Below, piece by piece: positions 49,645 to 57,981 of a stretch of DNA of 61,313 nucleotides (position 1 is its first letter; the number at the start of each line of letters is the position of its first letter). Position numbers and translations under genes: made by a program. Source of the DNA: JBBDXA01 sp040902585 (GTDB taxonomy: Bacteria; Planctomycetota; Phycisphaerae; Phycisphaerales; Phycisphaeraceae). The notes beneath the pieces are model-generated. The model made no database searches, was not told the origin of the DNA, and worked only from the letters and a program-made list of their open reading frames with translations. The stretch lies in NCBI GenBank assembly GCA_040902585.1, contig JBBDXA010000257.1, positions 1 through 61,313 on the forward strand, read 5' to 3'.

Positions 49645-50355
49645 ATGTTGAATGTCCACCAGATCACCCGTCACCTCAAGGCCGGCCACCTCGATTCCCT
49701 CCTGCGCGGCACCACGCCCCTGGGCATCGAACTGTCCCTCCCCCTGGAAACCCGTATCAGCCAGCAGCCCGCCGCGGTCATCGCCCTGGCGCTGCGACGC
49801 ATCGTCGAACTGACCTACGGCCCAGCCGAGGCCTGCCGCCTCACCCTCGCCTCCCTCCTGCGCCTCGCCAATGCCGACGGCTCCTTCGGCGACGGCGGGA
49901 CCGACCCGCAAGGCCGCTCCCGCGGTGACTGCCTCGCCACCGCTGCCGTCGCCGATGCCTTGAGCCGCATGCTCTCTGAAAATCACGCGACCCATGCCGA
50001 CCGCCAGGCCGCCTTCGCCTCCCGTGATGCCGCCCTGATTGCCCTCGCCGGGATGCAGGAGGCCGATGGCCTCTTCATCAGCGGCAACGACCGCACGCAG
50101 GAAGACCGCACGCTGACCGCCGCGTTCATCCTCGCACTCCTCGCCGGCTGCGCCGAGTTCCGCTCGCAAGTCCGCTTCGCCGATCTCCTGAACTGGTTCG
50201 ACGACCACAGCGACCGCCTCGACGACACCTGCGACACGCTGTTCCGACTGGCGCGCGTGGATGCGCCTCTCGCCCCCGCCGCCTCCGCCGCCTCCGGCAC
50301 TGCCGCTTCAAGCGGCAGTGCCCGCACCCCACACCAATCCCTCGTCGCCGCATAA
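49645..50355 (+). CDS. Unknown cytoplasmic protein, helical-repeat type
   Basis: About 236 aa from the ATG at 49645, with GAGG 11 bp upstream; the open frame to 49594 lacks such support. The sequence is helical, with ADGSFGDGGTDPQGRSRGDC and LATAAVADALSRML giving a weak likeness to prenyltransferase/alpha-alpha-toroid repeats. The C-terminus is low-complexity Ala/Ser. It has no signal peptide. It forms a single-gene unit with a promoter candidate at 49459 and a Rho-independent terminator at 50407-50461. I do not recognise the family. Confidence 0.7.
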   Translation: MLNVHQITRHLKAGHLDSLLRGTTPLGIELSLPLETRISQQPAAVIALALRRIVELTYGPAEACRLTLASLLRLANADGSFGDGGTDPQGRSRGDCLATAAVADALSRMLSENHATHADRQAAFASRDAALIALAGMQEADGLFISGNDRTQEDRTLTAAFILALLAGCAEFRSQVRFADLLNWFDDHSDRLDDTCDTLFRLARVDAPLAPAASAASGTAASSGSARTPHQSLVAA

Positions 50356-50406
50356 CCCTCCGCCCCCAACCCCGCTTGCGGCTTCGCACTCCCCGTCCTT
50401 GACCCG

Positions 50407-50461
50407 GCCGCTGTCCCGTGATGATGCCTTCAACCGGCATCCCCACGGCAGCGGCTTTTTT
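50407..50461 (+). terminator. Rho-independent terminator with branched stem
   Basis: GCCGCTG (50407-50413) pairs with CAGCGGC (50449-50455), followed by six T (50456-50461). Inside, GATGCC pairs with GGCATC around a 7-nt loop. It ends the plus-strand gene 49645-50355, just before the RAYT gene that comes from the other side. Confidence 0.75.
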
Positions 50462-50487
50462 CATTACGTTTCACGACAGTCGTATCT

Positions 50488-51021
50488 TCATGTATTAGCT
50501 GCGGGGTCCGCCCCGCAGCTTCCCGCATCGCCCTCATCGTCCTTCTCCTTCTCATCTTCGCGCCACCACCACCCGCCATGCTTCGGCAGATAGTCCGTCA
50601 TCAAATACGTGAAGTGCTTGAAGTCATTTACGCGCTTGCGACTGCCGCCGCGTGAAAAGAAAGGCCGATCCGGATCGATCTCGCGATGGAGGTCCACAGT
50701 CAGCCGATGCTTGTACGCCCGCCGTGCGGACTTCCAGTCCAGAAAACCATCCCAGCTCACGAGAATGTGAACGTGCGTCGACGTGATGCGCACTTGATGC
50801 AGTCGCCAGCCGTGTTCTTTGCTTACATCGCGCACGGCCTGAATCATCACAGCCGCGATCGTCGCGTTGATCCAGACCTGATCGTGTTTCGCCCGTTCGT
50901 TGTACCGCTTTGCCTCTTCCGGATCGGGCGGCAGAATGCCTTCGTCGCGCTTGACGTATCCCTGTCTGCGATCAGGCATCCACGAGCGATACGCATGCAG
51001 TGTGAACATGTAGACAGCCAT
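50488..51021 (-). CDS. REP-associated tyrosine transposase (RAYT, Y1/IS200-like)
   Basis: A 177-aa protein. The HUH motif is H83-V-H85 in STHVHILVSW, and candidate catalytic Tyr residues are Y139 and Y144 (FTYLMTDYLPKHGG). The N-terminal MFTLHAYRSWMPDRRQGYV is the usual start of this Y1 transposase subgroup. These single-strand transposases cut at folded DNA hairpins and are thought to move REP elements. The last residues (GSCGADPAANT) are encoded by a hairpin repeat (50497-50520), and a second copy lies 88 bp before the start codon (51109-51130). This is the arrangement known as a REPtron. It is the only transposase gene in the window. Confidence 0.85.
   Translation of the reverse strand: MAVYMFTLHAYRSWMPDRRQGYVKRDEGILPPDPEEAKRYNERAKHDQVWINATIAAVMIQAVRDVSKEHGWRLHQVRITSTHVHILVSWDGFLDWKSARRAYKHRLTVDLHREIDPDRPFFSRGGSRKRVNDFKHFTYLMTDYLPKHGGWWWREDEKEKDDEGDAGSCGADPAANT
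50497..50520. repeat. REP hairpin at the 3' end of the RAYT gene
   Basis: AGCTGCGGGG - TCCG - CCCCGCAGCT: a perfect 10-bp stem with a 4-nt loop, followed by TCCCGC. It is inside the last codons of the RAYT frame. Confidence 0.9.
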
Positions 51022-51108
51022 CGCAACAGATTAACAATGAGTCATCGTGCGATGCAAGAACTTCGCATCGGAATGCGAAGCTATCAATAGAAGAGCGTTA
51101 CTCATCAT

Positions 51109-51130
51109 AGCTGCGGGGTCCGCCCCGCAG
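51109..51130. repeat. REP hairpin upstream of the RAYT gene
   Basis: AGCTGCGGGG - TCCG - CCCCGCAG, the same sequence and orientation as the copy at 50497-50520, followed by TTCCCCGC. The two copies are therefore direct repeats that flank the RAYT gene. Confidence 0.9.
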
Positions 51131-51156
51131 TTCCCCGCGATCAGCACTTGAGGGGC

Positions 51157-52299
51157 TCAAAAGACATACCAATTCGGGTACAGCTTCTTCATCCTGTTGA
51201 TCCCTTGCGGTGAGACCTTCGTGCCGTTGCCGAGGGTCATTTCACCCTGGCTGTTCTTGTCGAAGCCCGTCAGGTTCTCCAGGTCGGCGTCGTCGATGCC
51301 GGTGTCGTTCAGATAGACCATGGTGAGCTTGGTCATGCCGCGAAGCACGGAGATGTCACTGATGTCGGTCCCGTTCAGCGAGAGGTAGGTGAGCGACTTC
51401 ATCCCGGCCAGATGTTTCAGGTCCGCGTCCTTGATCTTCGTTCGGTTCAGGCCAAGGTGCTCAAGCCTGACCAGGCCAGCCAGCGGTTTAAGATCGCTGA
51501 TTTCAATGCCGCTTAATTCAAGGTTGACCATGTCCGACATGCCGGCAACGGCCGCGATTCCCGCGTTCGTGATCTTCGTGCCGGCCACGTTCAGCTCTTT
51601 GACACTCTTGAGCGCGGCGATGGGCTTGAATCCGGCGTCCGTGATCGGCGCGCCCGACACGTCGATGGCTTCCAGCTTCGTCAGTCCAGCCAACGGGGCC
51701 AGATCGGTGACACGGCCGTTCAGAAGATACAGCCGCTTCAGATTCTTCATATTGGCAATGTGCTTGAATCCTGCATCGTCCATTTTCTCCCCAGGCACTC
51801 CGAGCACTTCCAGGCTGATCAGCGCTGACAGAGGTTCCAGCGTGGTGATATCTCCTTCAGCGATCTGGAGCGACTTAAGTCCCTTGATCTGTCCGAGACC
51901 TTTAAGATGAGCGTCCTTGAACTGCTTGGCGGGACTTCCATCGAAGGCGCCCGAGAGGTTCAGCGCTTCGAGTGCGGGCAATTCGGCCAGCTTTGCCAGT
52001 CCGTCGGCGGAGAACGTCGCCCCGACGAGAGTGATCGACTGAAGGGACTTCAGCGGCTTGAGCCGAAGCAGGTCGGCGTCTGACCACTTCACCTCGACCG
52101 CGAGATCGCCTTTAATCACAGTGTCATAGAACTGCACGCTTCGAACATCGCCTCGTTCGTCAGTCTGAACATCGGCTCCCTTGGACTGGAGCCACGCTAC
52201 CACCGCCTTGGCGTCTTCAGCCCGCAGGCTGCTTGTGACGCAAAGCCCCAGCGCGAGGGCACAGAGCACGGCAAGTCCGCTATGACGTTTGGAAAGCAT
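51157..52299 (-). CDS. Secreted leucine-rich-repeat protein
   Basis: A 380-aa protein with a signal peptide (LAVLCALALGLCVTSSLRA-ED). From about residue 75 to the end there are about 12 leucine-rich repeats of 22-26 residues, for example LKPLKSLQSITLVGATFSAD, GLTKLEAIDVSGAPITDAG and GMKSLTYLSLNGTDISDIS. The repeat type resembles the cysteine-less, ribonuclease-inhibitor/internalin-like LRRs common in planctomycetes. Probably a periplasmic or surface protein-binding scaffold. The partner is unknown. Confidence 0.9.
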   Translation of the reverse strand: MLSKRHSGLAVLCALALGLCVTSSLRAEDAKAVVAWLQSKGADVQTDERGDVRSVQFYDTVIKGDLAVEVKWSDADLLRLKPLKSLQSITLVGATFSADGLAKLAELPALEALNLSGAFDGSPAKQFKDAHLKGLGQIKGLKSLQIAEGDITTLEPLSALISLEVLGVPGEKMDDAGFKHIANMKNLKRLYLLNGRVTDLAPLAGLTKLEAIDVSGAPITDAGFKPIAALKSVKELNVAGTKITNAGIAAVAGMSDMVNLELSGIEISDLKPLAGLVRLEHLGLNRTKIKDADLKHLAGMKSLTYLSLNGTDISDISVLRGMTKLTMVYLNDTGIDDADLENLTGFDKNSQGEMTLGNGTKVSPQGINRMKKLYPNWYVF

Positions 52300-52375
52300 G
52301 TCAGCCTCCGTGAGGTTTGAAGCGTGTCCGGTTCACAAGGATGTTAGCCGTTGGAGATGTTTGCGCCAACGGTTT

Positions 52376-53461
52376 TCACCGCTTAATCCGCGCGCTCCCA
52401 CCCTTGGCCACATGCAGCAGCTCCTCCAGCGAAATCTGCGACGTATCCCCGCGCGTCGTCTGAAGCAGTGCGCCGTGCGCCACGCCTAAATCCACGCATT
52501 CCTTCGGCGTCTTGTTGTTCAAAAAGCCGTACGCGAAACCAGATGCAAACCCATCGCCGCCGCCGACGCGGTCCTCAATCTCAAGCCCCGGGAATTTCAC
52601 GCCTTCGTAAAACGTGCCTTCGTGCCACAGGATCGCGGTCCAGTCGTTGATCAGGCCGCTCTTGACCGCCCGTAGTGTCGTGCCGATGACCTTGATATTC
52701 GGATAGTCATTGACGACCTGCTCGACCATCTTCTTGAACGCGGTGGTATCGAGTTCGCCTTTCTCCACATCCACGCCTTCGATCTTGTAACCGAGCACCT
52801 TCTGGAAATCTTCTTCGTTGCCGATGAGGCAGTCGATGTAAGGCACGATCGGCCGGGTCGCTTCGATCGCTTCCTTGCTCGACCAGAGCTTCGAGCGGAA
52901 GTTCAAGTCGTAGGACACGATGGTGCCCGCGTTGTTCGCTTCCTTCACCGCTTCGGCGACAAGCTGCCGCGTGGAAGGGGAGAGCGATGCCATGATGCCG
53001 CCGGTGTGCAGCCAGCGCACGCCGCGGCCTTGGAAGAGTTTGTCCCACTTGATATCGCCGGGCTTGAGTTTGCTCGTCGCGCTGTGGCCGCGGTCGTACA
53101 TGGTGACGCTGCCGCGCACGCCGGTGCCGACCTCGGTGAAGTTCAGGCCGATGCGAGCTTCGCGTCCGACACCGTCGAACTTCATGTTGACGGCATGCTT
53201 CGTATCCATGCCCGCGCTGCGGGCGTGATTGAGGATGAGATCGCCCAGGTGATTGTCCACGAGTCCGCCGACCCAACCTGTGCGCATACCCAGGCGAGCG
53301 AGGGCGTAGGCGACGTTGTACTCGCCGCCGCCGACCCAGACTTCAAGGGAGTTGGAGAACTCGATGCGGCCGTGGCCGGGCGGGCTCAGGCGGATCATGC
53401 ACTCGCCGAGGGAGACCAGGTCCAGTTCGCAGTCTTTTGCAGGCAGCAGCTTCAGGGCCAT
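52376..53461 (-). CDS. PfkB-family sugar kinase, probably 2-dehydro-3-deoxygluconokinase
   Basis: About 361 aa from the ATG at 53461; the frame stays open to 53815 but that part is intergenic repeat. PfkB signature 1 is seen in WVGGGEYNVAYALARLGM with VGGLVDNHLGD after it. Signature 2 is EDRVGGGDGFASGFAYG, with the catalytic Asp of GGGD at about residue 303. The opening DLVSLGECMIRLSPP and LNFRSKLWS resemble KDG kinases, which phosphorylate 2-keto-3-deoxygluconate in uronate and alginate/pectin breakdown. Other PfkB sugar substrates remain possible. No other KDG-pathway gene is in the window. Confidence 0.85.
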   Translation of the reverse strand: MALKLLPAKDCELDLVSLGECMIRLSPPGHGRIEFSNSLEVWVGGGEYNVAYALARLGMRTGWVGGLVDNHLGDLILNHARSAGMDTKHAVNMKFDGVGREARIGLNFTEVGTGVRGSVTMYDRGHSATSKLKPGDIKWDKLFQGRGVRWLHTGGIMASLSPSTRQLVAEAVKEANNAGTIVSYDLNFRSKLWSSKEAIEATRPIVPYIDCLIGNEEDFQKVLGYKIEGVDVEKGELDTTAFKKMVEQVVNDYPNIKVIGTTLRAVKSGLINDWTAILWHEGTFYEGVKFPGLEIEDRVGGGDGFASGFAYGFLNNKTPKECVDLGVAHGALLQTTRGDTSQISLEELLHVAKGGSARIKR

Positions 53462-53596
53462 CGCGTGTACTTTCTTTCCAAGGGTGCGGTGAAGAAAAAT
53501 CGGCCGACATCCGTGTGCCGGCGGGGAATGAAGGGTAGCATTGTCTGGAGCGATGCGATGGGTGTCAAAAGTCGCGCTCCGGCCGCGTAATGGCGC

Positions 53597-53625
53597 TTGT
53601 ATCTGAGAACGAAGTAAGGTAAAAT
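53597..53625 (+). promoter_or_regulatory. Candidate sigma-70 promoter
   Basis: TTGTAT (53597-53602), a 17-bp spacer and TAAAAT (53620-53625, 5 of 6 to the consensus), in an unusually AT-rich pocket. It points towards the small reading frame at 53650 and the lipoprotein gene at 53998, and is divergent from the kinase gene. Confidence 0.5.
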
Positions 53626-53649
53626 ATAGGGAGCCATTTCCCGCCGCCG

Positions 53650-53772
53650 ATGAGTCTGAAAGTTGGCCATGTGTCCAACCCGTCCAACCGGCCCCGCCCC
53701 GGCCCCTCCAGCGCGGGGTTCCCCGCCTCGGCCGATGACGAACTGTGCAACCTCGCCGAGAAGCGTGTCTAG
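53650..53772 (+). CDS. Possible small leader ORF (40 codons)
   Basis: An ATG at 53650, about 20 nt after the predicted transcription start, opens a 40-codon frame (MSLKVGHVSNPSNRP...) that ends at the first GTAGACA repeat. There is no good ribosome site at the right distance, and the Pro/Arg-rich middle follows from a GC-rich stretch, so it may be chance. Recorded because it fills part of a 536-bp gap between genes. Confidence 0.2.
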   Translation: MSLKVGHVSNPSNRPRPGPSSAGFPASADDELCNLAEKRV

Positions 53773-53815
53773 TAGACACGTGGTAGACATGGGGTAGCCA
53801 TTTGGTAAATACCAA
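53765..53815. promoter_or_regulatory. Array of 11-bp-spaced GTAGACA-like repeats with two palindromes
   Basis: GTA begins at 53772, 53783, 53794 and 53805, exactly 11 bp apart: GTAGACACGTG, GTAGACATGGG, GTAGCCATTTG and GTAAATACCAA. The first unit is part of a perfect palindrome GTGTCTA-G-TAGACAC (53765-53779); the last is part of TTGGTA-AA-TACCAA (53802-53815). A further GGTAGACAG lies near 53852. One helical turn of spacing suggests a protein-binding array upstream of the lipoprotein gene. A G-rich tract (about 53843-53862) follows; no other feature is seen up to 53997. Confidence 0.5.
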
Positions 53816-53997
53816 TGATGAAAAGACTTAAGAACAAATGGCCACCAGGGGGTAGGGGGGGTGGTAGACAGCCACCATTTCCGGTCCCGGTGCCTCCTGC
53901 CAAGGGAAAACCCGCGTTTGTAAATATTCTGGCACCGAACCCGGTTGATACGTTAGCGTATAAATCAAGCATCGGGCATCTCCAATCGAGGAACGAT

Positions 53998-56343
53998 ATG
54001 ACGCGATCGACCCTTCCACGTTCCTTGGCCGCGGCTCTCATGCTGCTGGTTCTCACGCTCGCCGGTTGTCATGCGATGCAGTCCATGAATGAAGGGGACC
54101 GCGCCATGCTCGCGGGCCGGCCGCAGGAAGCTTTGCTGAGCTATCAGCGGGCTGCGTTGTACGATTCGCGGCTGCATGCTGATCCTGACTACCGCATCAA
54201 GGTCAGGGAGGCGACCTGGCAGGCCGCGTTTGCCGATGGTCAGTCGCAGACTCTCGCCCGCAACTGGGAACAGGCGATCGCGGCGTACGAAATCGCCCTC
54301 GCCAACAACCCCGGCTTCCTGCCCGCAGCCGACGGTCTCGCCAGGGCGAAGGTCGGCGGCGCACAGATTCGCTACGACCAGTCCATCGCCGATGCCGATC
54401 GTGGCGATCTGAGATCTGCCGAGGCGAACCTGAACCAGGCCTTGCGGTGGGATCCCGGTCACGCCGGCGCGAAGGCCGCGATGGATTCAATCGCCCGTCG
54501 CGATGTGCCTTCGGCATCGGAGCAGCGCTACGCCGGTGCCCTTCGAAGTGTGGAAGCGAAGCAGTGGGATGTCGTCGCCACGGAGACTGCTGCCATCATC
54601 GCCATGGATCGGAATCATCTACCTGCCCGCGCTCTGCTGCATCGCTCCAGGGGCGAACTCGCCGCTTCGCGCAAGGTTCACGAACAGGCGAGCGCCCAGT
54701 TCTCCAATCAACGGTTCGATGATGCGGCCGCGCTGGCGAAGCAGTCGCTAGATATCTGGTCGACGAATCCTGACGCGACGGACCTGCTCAAGCGAGCGCA
54801 GGCGAAGCGGGATGAATCGGAGCAGCACTTCACCAAGGCGAAGGCGCTGTCGGAGCGCGGCGAATTCGACGCCGCACTGAAAGCCATGAGCGATTGCCTG
54901 GAGGTGTATCCCTATCACTCGTCCGGTGCGACCTACATGCGTCAGATTCGGCTGGACGCGGCGGCGACGTACAACGCGGAAGGCCGCCGGCTGATCGCGG
55001 CTGACAAGCTCGATGACGCGGCCGATGCATTCCGGCTGGCGCTGCGCTACGTGTCTGACGACGCGGCTGCGAAGGATGGCCTCATCGAAGTGACCTACGC
55101 CTACGGACAGGGCGCGGAGAAGCTGGGCCTGGCGGGCAACGCGCTGCTCTTCTACATGGATGCCGTCGCGAAGCGGCCCAGAACGCAGAAGTATGTCGAA
55201 GCGGAGAAGCGCGTTCGCGCGGCGATCGGCGAACAGGTGGCCTTCAGCGTGAGCCTGGATGTCAGCGATCCGCAGGGGCAGGACACGAGCGATACCAAGG
55301 CGCTTCAGTCGCGGGCGACGGCGCTGGCGGCGAAGGAGAAGCCGGCGTACGTTACGCTGGTGACGCCCCAGGCGAACGACAATGCACAGCTCAAGGGCCC
55401 GCTGTATCGCGCGCAGGTGACGATGCAGGCGATTCAGATTCAACAGGCCCAGATCAGGAAGGACCGCAAGGAGCATCTGTTCACGGCCTATCGACCGGTG
55501 CCGAACCCGGACATTCCGCAGCTTGAAGGTCAGCTTCAGAATGCCGAACGCGACCTGGCAATCGCGCGTCGCAACCTGGTCCGCAGCAGTTGCGGCAGTT
55601 GCGGCGGGCGCGGACACGTCGTCTGCAACTATTGTCGCGGCTCGCGCATCGAGCAATGCCATCACTGCGGCGGGCGGGGCAGGGTGAACATCCACGGCAG
55701 GATCAGTTTCTGCAACTACTGCGGCGGGCGGGGGCGCGAGGCATGTCATCACTGCTCGAACGGTTACTTCCGCTGCGATCGCTGCGGGGGTCGCGGCTTC
55801 TTCATGGAGGTCGACTCCGTTGCCGTCAACCGCGCCGAGCGGCAGGTGTATGACCTGCGTTCGCGCCTGTCGCGCGAGCCGGTGTCAGTGCAGCAGGAGT
55901 ACACGGTGCGCTGGCCTTACGAAGAGGAGACGCACCAGAAGACGGGCGAGTTTTCAGCATCGGTGCGCATCGATGAAGCGAAGAGCAACACCGCGATTCA
56001 GAGTTTTGATGTGTTGCCGCGATTCAGCCAGATGGACAGCGTGGTGCTGAACCCGGCTCCGGAGTACGGATTGCCGGCTGACGATCTGCGCCTGCCGCCC
56101 GATGACACGGTGTACCGCGTGCTGGTGGAAGACGGGGCGACCCAGCTTGCCCGCGGAGCTTTGCAGGCGGCGACGGTGGCGCGGGCGAACGGTTTCATCG
56201 CCAAGGGGAACGAAGAAGCGAAGGCAAAGCGAACGCATCAGGACATCGAAGCCCGCGTCGCGGCGATGGTGCTGCTGGAGTCGGTGAAGCCTTCGGAAGC
56301 GAAGCGGATTCTGAATGAGATCCGCAATCCGTCGAGTCCGTGA
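53998..56343 (+). CDS. TPR lipoprotein with a DnaJ-like cysteine cluster
   Basis: About 781 aa from the ATG at 53998. The lipoprotein signal is AAALMLLVLTLAGC (Cys about residue 25). Tetratricopeptide-like repeats fill about residues 30-400, for example AIAAYEIALANNPGFLPAAD and DAADAFRLALRYVSDDAAAK. A coiled segment (about 505-530) leads to a zinc-finger-like cluster (about 531-600) with six CxxC motifs: CGSCGGRG, CNYCRG, CHHCGGRG, CNYCGGRG, CHHCSNG and CDRCGGRG. This matches the CxxCxGxG motifs of DnaJ, which has four. The C-terminal 180 residues are unassigned. A membrane-bound protein-interaction or chaperone-like role is possible. Confidence 0.82.
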   Translation: MTRSTLPRSLAAALMLLVLTLAGCHAMQSMNEGDRAMLAGRPQEALLSYQRAALYDSRLHADPDYRIKVREATWQAAFADGQSQTLARNWEQAIAAYEIALANNPGFLPAADGLARAKVGGAQIRYDQSIADADRGDLRSAEANLNQALRWDPGHAGAKAAMDSIARRDVPSASEQRYAGALRSVEAKQWDVVATETAAIIAMDRNHLPARALLHRSRGELAASRKVHEQASAQFSNQRFDDAAALAKQSLDIWSTNPDATDLLKRAQAKRDESEQHFTKAKALSERGEFDAALKAMSDCLEVYPYHSSGATYMRQIRLDAAATYNAEGRRLIAADKLDDAADAFRLALRYVSDDAAAKDGLIEVTYAYGQGAEKLGLAGNALLFYMDAVAKRPRTQKYVEAEKRVRAAIGEQVAFSVSLDVSDPQGQDTSDTKALQSRATALAAKEKPAYVTLVTPQANDNAQLKGPLYRAQVTMQAIQIQQAQIRKDRKEHLFTAYRPVPNPDIPQLEGQLQNAERDLAIARRNLVRSSCGSCGGRGHVVCNYCRGSRIEQCHHCGGRGRVNIHGRISFCNYCGGRGREACHHCSNGYFRCDRCGGRGFFMEVDSVAVNRAERQVYDLRSRLSREPVSVQQEYTVRWPYEEETHQKTGEFSASVRIDEAKSNTAIQSFDVLPRFSQMDSVVLNPAPEYGLPADDLRLPPDDTVYRVLVEDGATQLARGALQAATVARANGFIAKGNEEAKAKRTHQDIEARVAAMVLLESVKPSEAKRILNEIRNPSSP

Positions 56344-56421
56344 AGTGCCTGATCCGACACTTTGGGAATTCGGATGTAGACTTGCCGCGAAGGGTGGTGG
56401 GCCTGTTCGCGGAGTGACGCC

Positions 56422-57474
56422 TTGTCCGATTCAGCACATGACACAACCCGATGGAACGATCCGGCGCACCTGTCGGCGACGGCGAAGCGCTGGCTCACGA
56501 TGCTGGTCCTGCTCGCCGCGTTCATGACGATGTGGCTTTTACTTTATCCGTTTGACTTCCAGCAGCGCCCCGCGACGGCCTGGCTGGGCGAGCGGCACCT
56601 GAGCCAGTTGCATCGCATCAACTTCGTCAGCAACCTGGTTCTCTTTCTGCCGCTGGGTCTGCTGGCAGGTTGGCGGATGGCGCTGAAGCCGGCCCGTTCG
56701 CGGGTGATGGCGATCGTCCTCGTCACGCTCATGGCAGGCACGCTCAGCCTGGTCGGCGAAACCCTTCAGCAGTGGCTCCCCGCGGAGTCTGCGGTGCACA
56801 ACGGCATCCGCCCGCCGAGAACCAGTTCGCTGCTCGATCTGATTGCCAACACCTTCGGCGCTGCGATCGCGGCGGCAGTCGGTGTGAAGCTGGCTGAGTC
56901 GCTCACGGCGAGATGGCTTCGCATCGGCGCGTGGCTCTCGCGCCGACCGACAAGCAGGCGGGCGCTGGCGGTGTTCATCATCGTCCTGCTGGCGCGGCTG
57001 GCGCCGTTCGATGTGTCGCCTGAAACCTATTACCTTTCCAGCAGCCTGCGGCGAGACATGGAGCGATCGGGCTTCCCCTTCTCCGCGACGCGACGCTGGC
57101 TGGCGATGCGAACCGCCTCACCGTTCGGCGCGGCTCACGATGACGCGAAGGCCGCGGCGATGGCGGAGCTGCGCGACGCGGGCGTTGCCTTCGGGCTGTT
57201 CCTCGCTCTGGCGCTGGCGCTGCAGCGAGCACAGCGGGAAGATCGCCGACAGCGCGGGCCAAGTGCGTCAAGCCGGGCGTGGCTGGTGATGGTGCTGGGG
57301 ATCGCGGCGGTGATGGGAACGGAGTTGATGCACTGGCCGATCCGCAGTCGGTCGCTGGATACGACGGAGCCGGCCGTGGGACTGGCGGCACTCGTGCTGG
57401 GCCTGGCGCTCGCCTCCGTCGGCCGTGTGAAGGATGGCGCCGCGCGGGGACCGAAGCATGATCGAAGTGATTGA
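56422..57474 (+). CDS. VanZ-like membrane protein
   Basis: A 350-aa protein from a TTG at 56422; GGAG nine bases upstream supports this start, and no in-frame ATG competes. The VanZ-like domain (about 35-165) has WLLLYPFDFQ, NFVSNLVLFLPLGLLAGW, VGETLQQWLP and SLLDLIANTFGAAIAA. A second set of membrane helices (about 175-330) ends with MGTELMHWPIRSRSLDT and AVGLAALVLGLALA, which looks like a partial duplication of the first. VanZ relatives have no clear biochemical function apart from low-level teicoplanin resistance. It is convergent with the next gene, with no space between the two stop codons. Confidence 0.85.
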   Translation: MSDSAHDTTRWNDPAHLSATAKRWLTMLVLLAAFMTMWLLLYPFDFQQRPATAWLGERHLSQLHRINFVSNLVLFLPLGLLAGWRMALKPARSRVMAIVLVTLMAGTLSLVGETLQQWLPAESAVHNGIRPPRTSSLLDLIANTFGAAIAAAVGVKLAESLTARWLRIGAWLSRRPTSRRALAVFIIVLLARLAPFDVSPETYYLSSSLRRDMERSGFPFSATRRWLAMRTASPFGAAHDDAKAAAMAELRDAGVAFGLFLALALALQRAQREDRRQRGPSASSRAWLVMVLGIAAVMGTELMHWPIRSRSLDTTEPAVGLAALVLGLALASVGRVKDGAARGPKHDRSD

Positions 57475-57981
57475 TCAGTCCGCGTCGGTTTGGATCACAT
57501 CGGGGACGCTGTCAATCGATTCAGGGCGCATGGGCGCTGACCCGCGCGGCAGAGGTCGTGAAGCGGTGAGCACCGGTTCGACCGAGCGCGTGACATGGAG
57601 GAACGCCGGTGACGCGCTGGCCGTCAGCAGAGGCAACGGTCGCCAGGACTGCCACGCTTCCTGGAGCGGTGATGCAAGGGCGACGAATTGCGCCTCCGTC
57701 GGATCGCCGGCGGGCAGCCGGACATCCCGCATGCGGAAGGCGGGCGAACTGGTTGCTGAAAGCAGCGGTGAGGCTGCGGCCATCGCACTGGAGGCAACGG
57801 CGGCTTCCGACCGCGGCTGGGGCCTGGTCAGTTGTATGGACACAGGCGACGCGGTCGATCGCATGAGCGAGGAAGGCACATATTCAGCAACCGGCTGCGC
57901 GTTGCATCCTGTCAGCACGGCGGCGGACAGCGCGAGGCAAAGAGTGAGCCCGCATCCGGTGTGGTACTTGCAGGTCGGCAT
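57475..57981 (-). CDS. Small predicted lipoprotein, unknown function
   Basis: A 168-aa protein with a lipoprotein signal (LTLCLALSAAVLTGC, Cys about residue 26). The mature part is rich in Ala, Ser and Pro, with little regular structure expected (SPAFRMRDVRLPAGDPTEAQ is the most structured-looking part). No family is recognised. The complementary strand also has a long open frame (57434-58159), but the signal peptide on the minus strand and the fit against the VanZ stop make the minus-strand reading better. Confidence 0.6.
   Translation of the reverse strand: MPTCKYHTGCGLTLCLALSAAVLTGCNAQPVAEYVPSSLMRSTASPVSIQLTRPQPRSEAAVASSAMAAASPLLSATSSPAFRMRDVRLPAGDPTEAQFVALASPLQEAWQSWRPLPLLTASASPAFLHVTRSVEPVLTASRPLPRGSAPMRPESIDSVPDVIQTDAD

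Noticed and set aside
52462..53815. N-terminal extension of the PfkB kinase up to 53815
   Set aside because: The extra 118 codons have no kinase homology and cross a likely divergent promoter; the PfkB fold starts just after the ATG at 53461.
53930..53970. Sigma-54 promoter or TATAAA -10 box just before the TPR lipoprotein
   Set aside because: TGGCAC is present but no GC follows at the required distance, and TATAAA has no -35 at 16-18 bp.
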